From NCBI RefSeq assembly GCF_001293465.1, contig NZ_JSYZ01000011.1, forward strand, positions 124,001-188,000: a stretch of DNA of 64,000 nt. Direction: 5' to 3'. The DNA comes from Pseudomonas asplenii (GTDB taxonomy: Bacteria > Pseudomonadota > Gammaproteobacteria > Pseudomonadales > Pseudomonadaceae). Each line of letters begins with the position of its first letter. Within the stretch, counting starts at the first letter, position 1. The notes under the pieces were generated by a model. The model saw nothing but the letters and a program-made list of their open reading frames with translations. It was not told where the DNA came from and searched no databases. The translations under genes and the position numbers were made by a program. Below, in pieces: positions 1 through 9,843 of the stretch.

Positions 1-653
1 GGCGGTTTGGTTGGCACCGCCGTGTTCAACGGCGCATCCCAGCCGCGTTGCATCCATTTGAAGCGCCGGCTGTCGAGCACCAGCGGGCCGATGCCGCCGG
101 GAAATGCCGCCGAAACCGCCAGGGCCTCGGCCAACGGCATGTCGCCCGTGGCGGCGTAGCCGATGGAGTAGTCGCCCATGTTGCTGCGCTTGAAGCGAAA
201 GCGCTTGCCGTTCTCGGCCGTGGTGCCGTTGATCGACCAGTCCGGCCGGACACCGACCTGCGACAGCAGGCCATCCACGCCCCATTCGTTGCGCAGGCCC
301 AACGCCAGCAGGTTGGCCCGCGACAGCAGGAAGCGCCAGTTCAGCGGATTGAGCAACTGGCGCAGGCCACTGAGCAACAGGCTGCGTGAGCAGAGCTTTT
401 CCCGCAGCAGCGGATACAGCCGCTGCTGGAACTGCGCCGAATCGGGCCACTGCCCGCCGTTCTCATGCAACAGCAGTCCCACCAGCAGGCTGCCACCGGA
501 AACGGTCGAGAGCTGGCTGACCCGCTCCAGCGCCTGTTGTTCGGCCAGATACCTGAGTACCCCCAGATGAAACACCATGGCCCGGACACCGCCCCCCGAG
601 AGGGCCAGGGCGAAATCCGAACGTTGACCAAGCGAGACGGCGGCAGAATCCAT
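1..653 (-). CDS. Patatin-like phospholipase, C-terminus cut by window edge
   Basis: Reading from the ATG at 653 down to base 1 gives an open frame of about 217 residues with no stop, so the gene continues beyond the window. Residues 19-26 form the glycine-rich oxyanion loop of patatins (SGGGVRAM). The nucleophile elbow follows at 50-54 (TVSGG, serine 52), where patatins normally have GxSxG. The catalytic Asp-Gly of the dyad is not yet seen, and the frame ends shortly after a 'GPLVLDSRRF' stretch. Proteins of this family hydrolyse acyl chains from lipids in the cytoplasm or after secretion. No signal peptide is visible. The family call is fairly secure, but the substrate is unknown. Confidence 0.8.
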   Translation of the reverse strand, partial: MDSAAVSLGQRSDFALALSGGGVRAMVFHLGVLRYLAEQQALERVSQLSTVSGGSLLVGLLLHENGGQWPDSAQFQQRLYPLLREKLCSRSLLLSGLRQLLNPLNWRFLLSRANLLALGLRNEWGVDGLLSQVGVRPDWSINGTTAENGKRFRFKRSNMGDYSIGYAATGDMPLAEALAVSAAFPGGIGPLVLDSRRFKWMQRGWDAPLNTAVPTKP

Positions 654-889
654 TGTTCCTCTCTGACAGGGGCTGATAGGGGAAAGAGTGCAGTAATAGC
701 TTTTCGATATTAACCGTTCTGCTGACGAATGGTCGTGTTTGCCCGCCCAACCCCGGACTTTCGACCGGGGAGGGGAGCAAAGTCAGCATATTTTGTAGGA
801 CTGGTCTGAATTGCTGGTGACGGGCAGGCCCGGCATGAACTTGTCAGCGTACGCCGATCTTATGACGAACGTGGCAACAGGCTCATTGA
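654..889. other. Intergenic region, no gene seen
   Basis: This 236-base stretch lies between the start of the patatin gene and the 3' end of the DUF899 gene. It is expected to hold the patatin promoter. I see no convincing RNA gene or repeat in it. Confidence 0.5.
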
Positions 890-1642
890 TTATTTATCGC
901 CATGGGACCCGCAGCAGGCGTGCCGGGCACTGTCGGTGTAGCGATCATGGAACCGGACCCAGTTCATGATCGGGCCTTCGTTGCGTCCCTTGGGCGTCAG
1001 GTCGAGGAAGTTGTGCGCGCCGATCAGGATGTCCAGGCCTCGCGCATAGGTTGAATAGGTATGGAAGATCTCACCTTCGCTGTTGCGGTAGAACACGCTG
1101 AGCCCGGGCATTTCCTCGGCACCGCCGGCGAGGCGTTGGTAGTTGTAGTCGATCTGGCCGCTGGCCCGTTCCTCGGGCGAAAAGCTCACGCCGAAGTCGT
1201 GGTTGAAGTCGCTGCCGGCCGAGGACAGCCACTCGAACCGCCAGCCCATGCGCCGTCTGAAGGCCTGGAACCGGGCCCACGGCGCGTGGGAAATGGCAAC
1301 GAACGCAACGTCGTGATGGGCCAGGTGCAGGTTGGCACCGTCGAAATGATCGGCCAGGAACGAACAGTGGGGGCAGCCCTCGGCCCAGCCGTCGCCGAAC
1401 ATGAAGTGATAGACGATCAACTGGCTGTGGTTGCCGAACAGGTCGGCCAGCCGTCGCGGGCCATCGGCACCTTCGAAGCGGTAGTCCTTGTCGACCCGCA
1501 GCCAGGGCAGGGCACGCCGCGCGGCGCTGAGCTGCTCGCGCTGACGGCTGAGGGCCTTCTCCTGGATCAGGTGTTCCCGACGCGCCGCCAGCCACTCCTG
1601 GCGCGATACCACGGCATGTTGTTCAACGTTGGGCTGGTTCAT
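890..1642 (-). CDS. DUF899 (thioredoxin-like) family protein
   Basis: The protein has 250 residues. The start at 1642 (MNQPNVEQ) was chosen because an AGGAAA ribosome site lies just upstream; the open frame extends 46 codons further without a site. The family is recognised from the run 'YHFMFGDGWAEGCPHCSFLAD' and the following 'HDVAFVAISHAPW', which match the thioredoxin-fold DUF899 proteins common in soil bacteria. A single CPHC pair sits where the redox motif of thioredoxins lies. The biochemical role is not established. It appears to be a monocistronic gene. Confidence 0.8.
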   Translation of the reverse strand: MNQPNVEQHAVVSRQEWLAARREHLIQEKALSRQREQLSAARRALPWLRVDKDYRFEGADGPRRLADLFGNHSQLIVYHFMFGDGWAEGCPHCSFLADHFDGANLHLAHHDVAFVAISHAPWARFQAFRRRMGWRFEWLSSAGSDFNHDFGVSFSPEERASGQIDYNYQRLAGGAEEMPGLSVFYRNSEGEIFHTYSTYARGLDILIGAHNFLDLTPKGRNEGPIMNWVRFHDRYTDSARHACCGSHGDK

Positions 1643-1884
1643 CACGAGGTTTCCTTGTGGTCGGTGCCGCCCGGCAAGGGCGCCGGGAAGCGGTGGGGGT
1701 ACAGTTCTATGCTTAGTCGATTGGCGTCTGGCCTTCTCGACAGTCGCTTGTGGGCAACGTCTGAACCGGACCAGCGGCATTGCTGGAAAAATATTTTCAG
1801 CGGCCTGTCGATTCCGTGCCCGGCCGTTCGATTAACCCGTAGAGCCGCCACAGGGACGGCTCATCCACCATCAGGAGAACAGCC

Positions 1885-2310
1885 ATGCGATTTATGGTGA
1901 TCGTCAAGGCCAGCCCCGAATCGGAAGCCGGGGAAATGCCCAGCGCGCAACTGCTGGCCGCCATGGGCGCCTACAACGAGGAACTGGTGAAGGCCGGGGT
2001 GATGCTCGCCGCCGAGGGCCTGCATCCCAGTTCCAAAGGGGCCCGCGTACGCTTTTCCGGCCAGCAGCGTACGGTCGTGGAGGGTCCCTTCATCGAGACC
2101 AGGGAATTGATCGCCGGCTTCTGGATCTTCCAGGTCCAGTCGCTGCAGGAGGCCATCGATTGGGTCAAGCGCTGCCCGAACCCGATGGTCAGCGACAGCG
2201 ATATCGAGATTCGCCAGATCTTCGAAGCCGAGGATTTCGGCGAATGCCTGACCCCCGAGTTGCGTGAGCAGGAAGAACGCCTGCGCACGCAGTTGTCCGG
2301 ACAACCGTGA
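1885..2310 (+). CDS. YciI family (DGPF/YCII-related) protein
   Basis: This 141-residue protein starts MRFMVIVKASPESEAG behind AGGAGAACAGCC. The N-terminal strand 'RFMVIVKA', 'EELVKAGVMLAAEGLHPSS' and the 'VVEGPFIETRELIAGFWI' segment are hallmarks of YciI-related (DGPF) proteins, small ferredoxin-fold dimers often found beside VOC proteins and ECF sigma factors. The function is unknown. Its stop lies 23 bases before the next ATG, so it is probably cotranscribed with the VOC gene downstream. Confidence 0.85.
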   Translation: MRFMVIVKASPESEAGEMPSAQLLAAMGAYNEELVKAGVMLAAEGLHPSSKGARVRFSGQQRTVVEGPFIETRELIAGFWIFQVQSLQEAIDWVKRCPNPMVSDSDIEIRQIFEAEDFGECLTPELREQEERLRTQLSGQP

Positions 2311-2333
2311 AACCTGACGACAGGAGATCCACC

Positions 2334-2744
2334 ATGAGAATCATTCCCTACCTGACCTTCAACGGTGACTGCAAGGAAGCCTTCGCTCTGTACAAGCGCG
2401 TGCTGGGCGGCGAGCTGTTTTCGCTGTCCTTTGCCGATGCACCCGCGGAGGCTGAAGTGCCCAAGGACAGTGACAAGATTTTGCATGCCTGCCTGACCGT
2501 GGGCGGGTTCAGCCTGATGGCCTCGGACTGCCCGTCCGGCCAGCCGTTTCAGAAACCGCAGGGGGTATCGGTCTCCCTCAACGTCGACAGCGCCGCCGAG
2601 GCCGAGCGGTTGTTCAAGGGGCTGAGCGAGGGCGGCAAGGTTTTCATGCCGCTGGCGAAAACTTTCTGGGCTGAACGTTTTGCCATGTTCGAGGATCGTT
2701 TCGGCGTGGCCTGGATGGTCAACTACGAAGGGGCCAAGTCGTAA
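2334..2744 (+). CDS. VOC family protein (PhnB/glyoxalase-like)
   Basis: The protein has 136 residues. I chose the ATG at 2334 (MRIIPYLTFNGDCKEAF) because AGGAG sits eight bases upstream; an upstream GTG frame start overlaps the previous gene and lacks a site. The opening 'PYLTFNGDCKEAFALYKRVLGGEL' is the classic PhnB-type VOC entry, and the end 'FGVAWMVNYE' is the family's conserved C-terminus. These proteins fold as paired beta-alpha-beta-beta-beta modules and bind a metal or small ligand. The substrate is unknown. The gene is likely in an operon with the preceding YciI gene. Confidence 0.85.
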   Translation: MRIIPYLTFNGDCKEAFALYKRVLGGELFSLSFADAPAEAEVPKDSDKILHACLTVGGFSLMASDCPSGQPFQKPQGVSVSLNVDSAAEAERLFKGLSEGGKVFMPLAKTFWAERFAMFEDRFGVAWMVNYEGAKS

Positions 2745-2791
2745 CCCCGCACTCTTCCGGATTGCACGGTCTTGTGCCGGGCCGGAGACTT

Positions 2792-2861
2792 GTGGGAGCA
2801 GGCTCGCCCGCGAAGCGTTTAGCGGTCCTGAGGACCCGTTCGCGGGCAAGCCCGCTCCCAC
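2792..2861. repeat. REP-type inverted repeat pair
   Basis: GTGGGAGCAGGCTCGCCCGCG is mirrored by CGCGGGCAAGCCCGCTCCCAC with a short centre. This is the common REP element of fluorescent pseudomonads. It lies just downstream of the VOC gene and the convergent small gene and may stabilise or terminate both transcripts. Confidence 0.85.
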
Positions 2862-2877
2862 TATCGAATCCTGCGGG

Positions 2878-3066
2878 TCAGGCGGTCTTGCGCCGCTCGA
2901 CCCCGGTCGGACTGCCCAGGTCGGCCATTCGACGTTCGATCAGTACATTGCGCAGGGCCTGACGCGAAGGTGCGTCCAGTTGGTGCGCGCGCAGATTGAG
3001 TTCCAGCAGAATCGGGGTGGACCAGTTGCGGTAGGTGCGTTCGGCCATCAGTACGGGGGTCGTCAT
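2878..3066 (-). CDS. Small hypothetical protein (62 aa)
   Basis: The start at 3066 (MTTPVLMAERTYRNWSTPI) was chosen for the strong AAGGAG site six to seven bases upstream. The 62-residue product is basic at the end (VERRKTA) and has two likely amphipathic helices (residues 18-30 and 33-48). No signal peptide or membrane segment is visible. I do not recognise a family. The good ribosome site and amino-acid composition support a real gene rather than a shadow. Confidence 0.6.
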   Translation of the reverse strand: MTTPVLMAERTYRNWSTPILLELNLRAHQLDAPSRQALRNVLIERRMADLGSPTGVERRKTA

Positions 3067-3221
3067 TGATTTCTCCTTGAACAATGGTTTGCCGGGCAAA
3101 CGGGGATTCCATGAGTTGCCAAGGCTAGTAGAGAACCCAAAATGGTGCATGCGATGTCCGACGGCTGGCATTGTGCAATCGTGCTGTTCGTCGGATATCG
3201 CCCTTGTCCCGAAAACACCGC

Positions 3222-3701
3222 TCAGCCCTTGAGGGCCGCCTCGATCACGGCGATGTCGATCTTGCCCATCCCCATCATTGCGTCGAATGCGCGCCTGGCC
3301 GCCGCCGGGTCCGGATGGCTGATCGCCGCGGTCAGCGCACGTGGCGTGATCTGCCACGACAACCCCCATTTATCCTTGCACCAGCCGCAGGCACTTTCCT
3401 GCCCGCCATGGCTGACGATCGCCTGCCACAGCCGGTCGGTTTCGGCCTGGTCGTCGGTCGCCACCTGGAAGGAGAAGGCCTCGCTATGGGGGAAGGTCGG
3501 GCCGCCGTTGAGGCCCAGGCAGGGGATGCCCATGACCGTGAACTCGACGGTCAGGACATCGCCCTGTTTTCCCGAGGGGTAGTCGCGGGGAGCACGGTGG
3601 ACTGCGGTCACCGAACTGTCGGGGAAGGTCTGGGCATAGAAGGTCGCGGCTTCCAGTGCCGTGCCGTCGAACCAGAGGCAGATGGTGTTTTTGCTGGGCA
3701 T
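3222..3701 (-). CDS. VOC family protein (PhnB / 3-demethylubiquinone methyltransferase-like fold)
   Basis: This is a 159-residue protein from the ATG at 3701 (MPSKNTICLWFDGTALEAATFY). The motifs 'CLWFDGTALEAATFYAQTFPDS', 'GLNGGP.FPHSEAFSF' and 'CGWCKDKWGLSWQITP' are diagnostic of the PhnB-like VOC subgroup that databases often name after 3-demethylubiquinone methyltransferase. The protein is not itself a methyltransferase. Its start lies 37 bases from the stop of the gene encoding cystathionine gamma-lyase on the same strand, so some cotranscription is possible. The function is unknown. Confidence 0.85.
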   Translation of the reverse strand: MPSKNTICLWFDGTALEAATFYAQTFPDSSVTAVHRAPRDYPSGKQGDVLTVEFTVMGIPCLGLNGGPTFPHSEAFSFQVATDDQAETDRLWQAIVSHGGQESACGWCKDKWGLSWQITPRALTAAISHPDPAAARRAFDAMMGMGKIDIAVIEAALKG

Positions 3702-3738
3702 GCCGATACTCCTCGGTTGATGGTCGGGAGGTTGTGTT

Positions 3739-4913
3739 TCAGATCCGTGCCAGGGCCTGTGCCAGGTCGGCCCGCAGATCCTCGACGTCCTCCACGCCCA
3801 CCGACAGACGTACCAGCGCATCGCCGATCCCCAGTTGGGCGCGTGTCGCTGGAGGGATGGTGGCATGGGTCATGATCGCCGGGTGCTCGATCAGGCTTTC
3901 CACGCCACCCAGGCTTTCGGCCAGGGCAAAGATCCGCACGTTTTCCAGAAAGCGTCGCGAACCGGCCAGGTCGGTTTTCAGATCGACGCTGATCATCCCG
4001 CCAAAGCCGCGCATCTGTCGACGCGCCAGTTCGTGCTGCGGATGGGACGGCAGGCCGGGGTAATGCACCCGCGCCACCTGTGGCTGGCGTTCCAGCCAGG
4101 TCGCCAGTTCCAGGGCGTTGCTGCAATGGCGCTCCATGCGCAGCGCCAGGGTCTTCACGCCGCGCAGGGTCAGGAAGGCATCGAAGGGCCCGGAAATGGC
4201 CCCCACCGCGTTCTGCAGGAAACCCAGACGGTCGGCCAGTTCGGTATTCTGCCCCACCACCGCGATGCCGCCGATCACGTCGGAATGGCCGTTCAGGTAC
4301 TTGGTGGTCGAATGCACGACGATATCGAAACCCAACTCCAACGGCCGCTGGATCCAGGGACTGGCAAAGGTATTGTCGGCGACGCAGAGGATGCCCCGGT
4401 CACGGCACAGGCGGGCAACGGCCGCCAGGTCGGTGAGGCTCAGCAGGGGATTGCTCGGCGTCTCGATCCAGACCATCCGTGTATCTGCCTGCAAGGCCGT
4501 CTCCAGCGCATCGGGGACGGTCAGGTCGACGAAGCTGAATCGATGCCCGGCGCTGCGCTGGCGCACCTTGTCGAACAGGCGGAAGGTGCCACCATACAGG
4601 TCGTTGCCGGAGACCACATGGGCACCGGCGTCGAGCAGTTCGAGCACGGTGGCGATAGCCGCCAGCCCGGAAGCAAAGGCGAAGGCCCGGCTGCCGCCTT
4701 CCAGGTCCGCCACGCAACGCTCCAGGGCAAAACGCGTGGGGTTGTGCGAGCGGCCGTAGTCGAAGCCCTTGTGCACCCCGGGGCTGTCCTGCAGGTAGGT
4801 GGAGTTGGCGTAGATCGGCGGCATCAACGCCCCGGTGGTCGGGTCAGGCGCCTGACCGGCATGGATCACCCGGGTGGCGAAGGCGCGGCTGGCCGCGGAT
4901 TGGTCGTGCTGGC

Positions 4914-4917
<4 letters not shown>
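3739..4917 (-). CDS. Cystathionine gamma-lyase/gamma-synthase family PLP enzyme
   Basis: This 392-residue enzyme belongs to the Cys/Met metabolism PLP family. It shows the substrate/PLP loop 'YGRSHNPTRFALE', the glycine-rich 'FASGLAAIATVLE' and the PLP lysine in 'STTKYLNGHSD' near residue 207. It cleaves cystathionine to cysteine and 2-oxobutyrate, or carries out a related gamma-replacement. Its start overlaps the stop of the cystathionine beta-synthase gene by four bases, so the two are translationally coupled and most likely form the reverse transsulfuration route from homocysteine to cysteine. The sequence alone does not exclude gamma-synthase activity, but the CBS neighbour favours lyase. 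Confidence 0.88.
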
Positions 4918-6290
<1,373 letters not shown>

Positions 6291-6604
6291 GTCTTCACCT
6301 CGTTACGGATGGCTTCGTATTGGATGGACAGCGGCCCGGGGAGCGGGTTGTGAAGGAGTGGTGTTTGGACCATAGGTCGGGATTGCGCCGATCGCAAACG
6401 GGCGGGGGCAGGGTGTTTTGTCCAGGGGCGTGCCATCAGGGAATGGCGGTCTGCTGGCCACCCATAAATAAGTAGCTGTATTCAAAGAATTTTTTTATCT
6501 GATGGGGCTTCCCATCGCGAATAAAGGTTGATACATTTGTCCTCGTTGTCGCAGTGGCCCGCCAGGGTCGCCAAGGAAAGCGACAATGTCAGCTTCAAAT
6601 CTAC
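6291..6604. other. Intergenic region between CBS gene and tRNA-Gln
   Basis: These 314 bases should contain the promoter of the CBS-CGL operon (reading left) and the promoter of tRNA-Gln (reading right). I see no open frame with a credible ribosome site and no recognisable repeat. Confidence 0.5.
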
Positions 6605-6679
6605 AGGGGCGTCGCCAAGCGGTAAGGCAGCAGGTTTTGATCCTGCCATGCGTTGGTTCGAATCCAGCCGCCCCTGCCA
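6605..6679 (+). tRNA. tRNA-Gln (anticodon TTG)
   Basis: The 75-base gene folds as a cloverleaf. The acceptor AGGGGCG pairs with CGCCCCT and is followed by encoded GCCA. The D-arm reads GTCGCCAAGCGGTAAGGCA. The anticodon stem CAGG/CCTG encloses TTTTGAT, giving anticodon TTG, and the T-arm contains GGTTCGAATCC. T-rich stretches follow at about 6680-6710 and could end transcription. No integrated element abuts it. Confidence 0.95.
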
Positions 6680-6876
6680 TTTTCTCTCTTCTCAAGTTTT
6701 TATTTTCAGACCGATTAAGTCTTGAATCCCGTTTTTCCCGATTGAATGCACGCTACGGATATCTGCATGCTGGCGAGCTTCCACAGGGAATCACGCCACA
6801 TTCAGGATTGTTCGCACAGCCGGAAACTTGCTAAAACGGACGCCTCTCACTGCGCGCCGATACCAGGGATGGCCGA

Positions 6877-7611
6877 ATGATCCATGACGGACTCGTCGTT
6901 CTGATCCACTACGGGCTTTACCTGATACCCGGCCTGCTGCTTTGCGGGTTCTGGTTTGGCCTGTTGCCTGGGACCCAGCCGGCCCTGCGCATCATGATCC
7001 TGCTGCTGACCTTCGTGCTGCTGCGCGACGCGATGACGCCGCTGGGCCTGTGGTCGCTCAGCGGCGACCTGCAGATCGGCTTTATCGCCAATCCGTTCGT
7101 GCTGACCGTGCTCGGTGGCTTGTCCCTGGGGCTGATGGCGCTATTGGCCTGGCGGGTGCCGTCGTTGTGGCAACGGGTTGTGTGGTTCAGGGGCAACCCT
7201 ATTGCCGGGCCGGTGCTGGGTGTCGCTATCGGCTGCCTGATCGGCTTGCCGTTGCGGCTGTATCAGGGCATCGAACCGGCCGCGATCGCCGGCTACTGGA
7301 GCTGGTTCCCCGCAATGCTGGTGCTGGCCTATGGCGCCAATGCGCTGGAGGAGGTGCTGTTTCGCGGGTTCCTGCAAGGCTATCTGGAGCAGCAGGTGTC
7401 GCTGCTGCGGGCGGCGTTGATCAGTGCCGTGGCGTTTTCCGCCTGTCATGCCTTCCTGGCGCTGACGGTTACCCAACTGGGTTGGCCGGTGCTGCTCTTC
7501 ACCCTGCTGGAGGGGCTGGCTTGTGCGCTGGTTCGCATGCGCCATGGCGTGCTGGCTTCGACGGCGACTCATGGCACGGCGATCCTGCTGATTGCCGTGC
7601 CAATGCTCTAG
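6877..7611 (+). CDS. CPBP family intramembrane glutamic endopeptidase
   Basis: The protein has 244 residues and about eight hydrophobic segments, starting with 'IHYGLYLIPGLLLCGFWFGLL'. The CAAX-protease/Abi motifs are present: EEVLFRG near residue 158 and the histidine segment 'FSACHAFLAL' near 191. In bacteria these inner-membrane proteases have varied roles, including bacteriocin immunity and signalling, and no peptide or bacteriocin gene lies nearby to suggest one here. Residues needed for activity (EExxxR and the later His) look intact. Confidence 0.85.
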   Translation: MIHDGLVVLIHYGLYLIPGLLLCGFWFGLLPGTQPALRIMILLLTFVLLRDAMTPLGLWSLSGDLQIGFIANPFVLTVLGGLSLGLMALLAWRVPSLWQRVVWFRGNPIAGPVLGVAIGCLIGLPLRLYQGIEPAAIAGYWSWFPAMLVLAYGANALEEVLFRGFLQGYLEQQVSLLRAALISAVAFSACHAFLALTVTQLGWPVLLFTLLEGLACALVRMRHGVLASTATHGTAILLIAVPML

Positions 7612-7627
7612 TTCAGGCCAGCCGTCA

Positions 7628-8374
7628 CTACGGGAGTGCTTCGCGGCTGAAGGCTTGCACTTCCTTCACCAGGCTCTGTGCCGCCAGGTGCACCAGAGCG
7701 CCGCCTTTTTCCACGCTGGCCAGGGCCGGGTCGGAGCCCATGCGGCCATCCGGGAAGCGTGCACGGAAGTCGAGCGCTTCGCGGATCGGCCCGGTGTTGG
7801 CGATTTGCGGCGAGTACTCGGCCGACTTGATGGCGTCCGGATAGGCCCACTGCGTCACAGCGATCTCCGAAGGCGTGGCGTGGCTGCCGTGGCCGGTCGG
7901 GAACTGCTCACGAGCCAATTCGCCGACGCCCTCAAGGTCCCACCAGTTGCACAGCTTCAGGGCGAAACCGGCGCGGCGCCTGGCGAAACTGGCTTCGGCA
8001 TACAGTTCGGAGAACGCTGCCTCGATCGAGGCGATGTTGCCGCCGTGGCCGTTGAGAAACAGGATCTTCTCGAAGCCGTGACCGGCCAGGGAGCGTACCC
8101 AGTCGCCGATGGCGGCGATGAAGGTCGACGGCCGCAGCGAGATGGTGCCTGGAAACGCCAGGTGGTGTTGAGCCATGCCGATGTTGAAGGTCGGAGCGAT
8201 GAGGATATCGGCGTTTTTCTGCGCCTCATGGGCAATGATCTGCGGACACATCCAGTCGGTCCCCAGCAGCCCGGTGGGGCCATGCTGCTCGTTGGAGCCG
8301 ATGGGTACGACGATGGTACGGCTGCGTTCGAGAAACTGGCCGATCTCGGTCCAGGTCGACAGGTGCAGAAGCAT
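7628..8374 (-). CDS. Creatininase family protein
   Basis: A 248-residue protein of the creatininase/amidohydrolase fold. The metal-binding pattern is visible at E29, H31 and D40 in 'GSNEQHGPTGLLGTDW', and again in 'FLNGHGGN' near residue 110. Members include creatinine amidohydrolase and enzymes that hydrolyse cyclic amides such as those in mycofactocin or riboflavin precursor processing. No creatinase or sarcosine genes are nearby, so creatinine itself is not assured as substrate. The gene stands alone between a convergent CPBP gene and a carrier gene. Confidence 0.85.
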   Translation of the reverse strand: MLLHLSTWTEIGQFLERSRTIVVPIGSNEQHGPTGLLGTDWMCPQIIAHEAQKNADILIAPTFNIGMAQHHLAFPGTISLRPSTFIAAIGDWVRSLAGHGFEKILFLNGHGGNIASIEAAFSELYAEASFARRRAGFALKLCNWWDLEGVGELAREQFPTGHGSHATPSEIAVTQWAYPDAIKSAEYSPQIANTGPIREALDFRARFPDGRMGSDPALASVEKGGALVHLAAQSLVKEVQAFSREALP

Positions 8375-8530
8375 TGGATTTCCTCATGGCTGCTTGTTAT
8401 GTACGGCACATGCTGCGCCGCTGTCGCTGACTCGGCAAGGGTACTGCCGATCCGGTCCACCGTCCCTGCGGGAACCGGAAATGCCTTCTGTGGGAGATTC
8501 TAGGGTTCTGCGCGAGGCTTGGGGGCCTTT

Positions 8531-8555
8531 TCGCGGGCAAGCCACGCTCCTACAG
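8531..8555. repeat. Single REP-type element
   Basis: TCGCGGGCAAGCCACGCTCCTACAG matches the core of the fluorescens-group REP consensus, and the preceding 'cttgggggccttt' may be a degraded partner arm. It lies between the creatininase gene and the 3' end of the carrier gene. Confidence 0.7.
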
Positions 8556-8579
8556 TCAGGTGGGGACCCTGGCAGGGCT

Positions 8580-9578
8580 TCAAGGATCGACCTGGCCCAT
8601 CAGTTCGCCAACCGACTCCGGGCGCTTGGCGTAGCGCTGGGCCAGCACCGCGCAGACCATCAGCTGGATCTGGTGGAACAGCATCAGCGGCAGGATCAGC
8701 ACGCCGATGGTACTGCCGGCGAACAGCACCTGGGCCATGGGTACGCCGGTGGCCAGGCTCTTCTTCGAACCGCAGAACAGGATGGTGATACGGTCTTCCT
8801 GGTCGAAGCCGAAGGCCTTGCCCAGCAGGGTCGACGCTGCCAGAACCAGCCCCAGCACCACACAGCAGACCACCACCAGGCCGGCCAGGTCGCGGACGGG
8901 GATCTGGTGCCAGATGCCTTCGTTCACCGCTTCGCTGAAGGCGCTGTAGACCACCAGCAGGATCGAACCCTGGTCGACGAACTTCAGCCAGCTCTTGTTG
9001 CGGCCGACCCAGGCGCCGATCCAGCGCCGGGCGATCTGGCCGGCAATGAACGGCAGCAGCAGTTGCACGCTGATCTTCACGATGGCATCGAGGGTGGAGC
9101 TACCCTCGCCATGCACATTCAGCAGCAGGGTCACCAGCAGCGGCGTGAGGAAAATGCCGAACAGGCTGGAGGCCGCCGCGCTGCAGATCGCCGCCGGTAC
9201 GTTGCCTCGGGCCAGGGAAGTGAAGGCGATCGCCGATTGCACCGTGGCGGGCAGGGCGCAGAGGTAGAGCATGCCCATGTACAACGAGTCGCCGATCAGC
9301 GGCGAGAGCACCGGCTTGAGCGCCAGGCCCAGCAGCGGGAACAGCACGAAAGTCAGGCCGAACACCAGCAGGTGCAGGCGCCAGTGGCCGGCACCGGCGA
9401 GGATCGATTCGCGCGAGAGCTTGGCGCCGTGCAGGAAGAACAGCAGGGCGATGGCGATGTTGGTCAGCCAGCCGAAACCGACCGCCACCTGGCCACTGGC
9501 GGGCAGGAGGCTGGCGAGAATCACCACGCTGATCAGTGTCAGGGTGAAGTTGTCGGGCAGGAAGCGGGGTCGGGTCAT
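8580..9578 (-). CDS. Bile acid:sodium symporter family (YfeH-like) membrane protein
   Basis: I chose the ATG at 9578 (MTRPRFLPDNFTLTL), giving 332 residues; a longer frame upstream adds a poorly hydrophobic leader. About nine or ten membrane segments are seen. Motifs such as 'FFLHGAKLSRE', 'LPATVQSAIAFTSLARGN' with 'AAASSLFGIFLTP', and 'FCGSKKSLATGVPMAQVLF' match the SBF-like group of bacterial BASS carriers (YfeH). The usual substrate of this subgroup is uncertain. No ribosome site stands out. The gene is monocistronic. Confidence 0.85.
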   Translation of the reverse strand: MTRPRFLPDNFTLTLISVVILASLLPASGQVAVGFGWLTNIAIALLFFLHGAKLSRESILAGAGHWRLHLLVFGLTFVLFPLLGLALKPVLSPLIGDSLYMGMLYLCALPATVQSAIAFTSLARGNVPAAICSAAASSLFGIFLTPLLVTLLLNVHGEGSSTLDAIVKISVQLLLPFIAGQIARRWIGAWVGRNKSWLKFVDQGSILLVVYSAFSEAVNEGIWHQIPVRDLAGLVVVCCVVLGLVLAASTLLGKAFGFDQEDRITILFCGSKKSLATGVPMAQVLFAGSTIGVLILPLMLFHQIQLMVCAVLAQRYAKRPESVGELMGQVDP

Positions 9579-9790
9579 GGGGGGCGTTATCCGGGGACAG
9601 AAACAGTATGGGCACTTTAGCCGGTTCGATGCCTTCCGACTAACGCCAATAAGTCCCTGGATATCGCCTAACGGACACCTGTCCGGAAACACCCCTGGTC
9701 TGAGCCGTGTGCGATCCCCGTGGGTGCGGTTCGCCGGCGCTCCGCGATGGGCGGCAAGCCTGCTCGGTGATTGAAGCCGTCGGGTCGATT

Positions 9791-9814
9791 GCTATCGCCA
9801 GCAAGCCGGCTCCC
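9791..9814. repeat. Second-type REP core (copy 1)
   Basis: GCTATCGCCAGCAAGCCGGC TCCC recurs almost identically at 52298-52320. It is a common short palindromic element of fluorescent pseudomonads and lies downstream of the alginate-lyase-like gene. Confidence 0.75.
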
Positions 9815-9843
9815 CCAGGGACCTTGCAAACATCGCGGGTCAC

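Noticed and set aside
2861..3112. An 83-residue minus-strand frame overlapping the 62-residue gene
   Set aside because: The overlapping 62-residue frame has a strong AAGGAG site and a better composition. The 83-residue frame has neither.
6605..6679. The tRNA-Gln gene as an integration site for a mobile element
   Set aside because: No integrase gene, direct repeat of the tRNA 3' end or GC shift is seen next to it.
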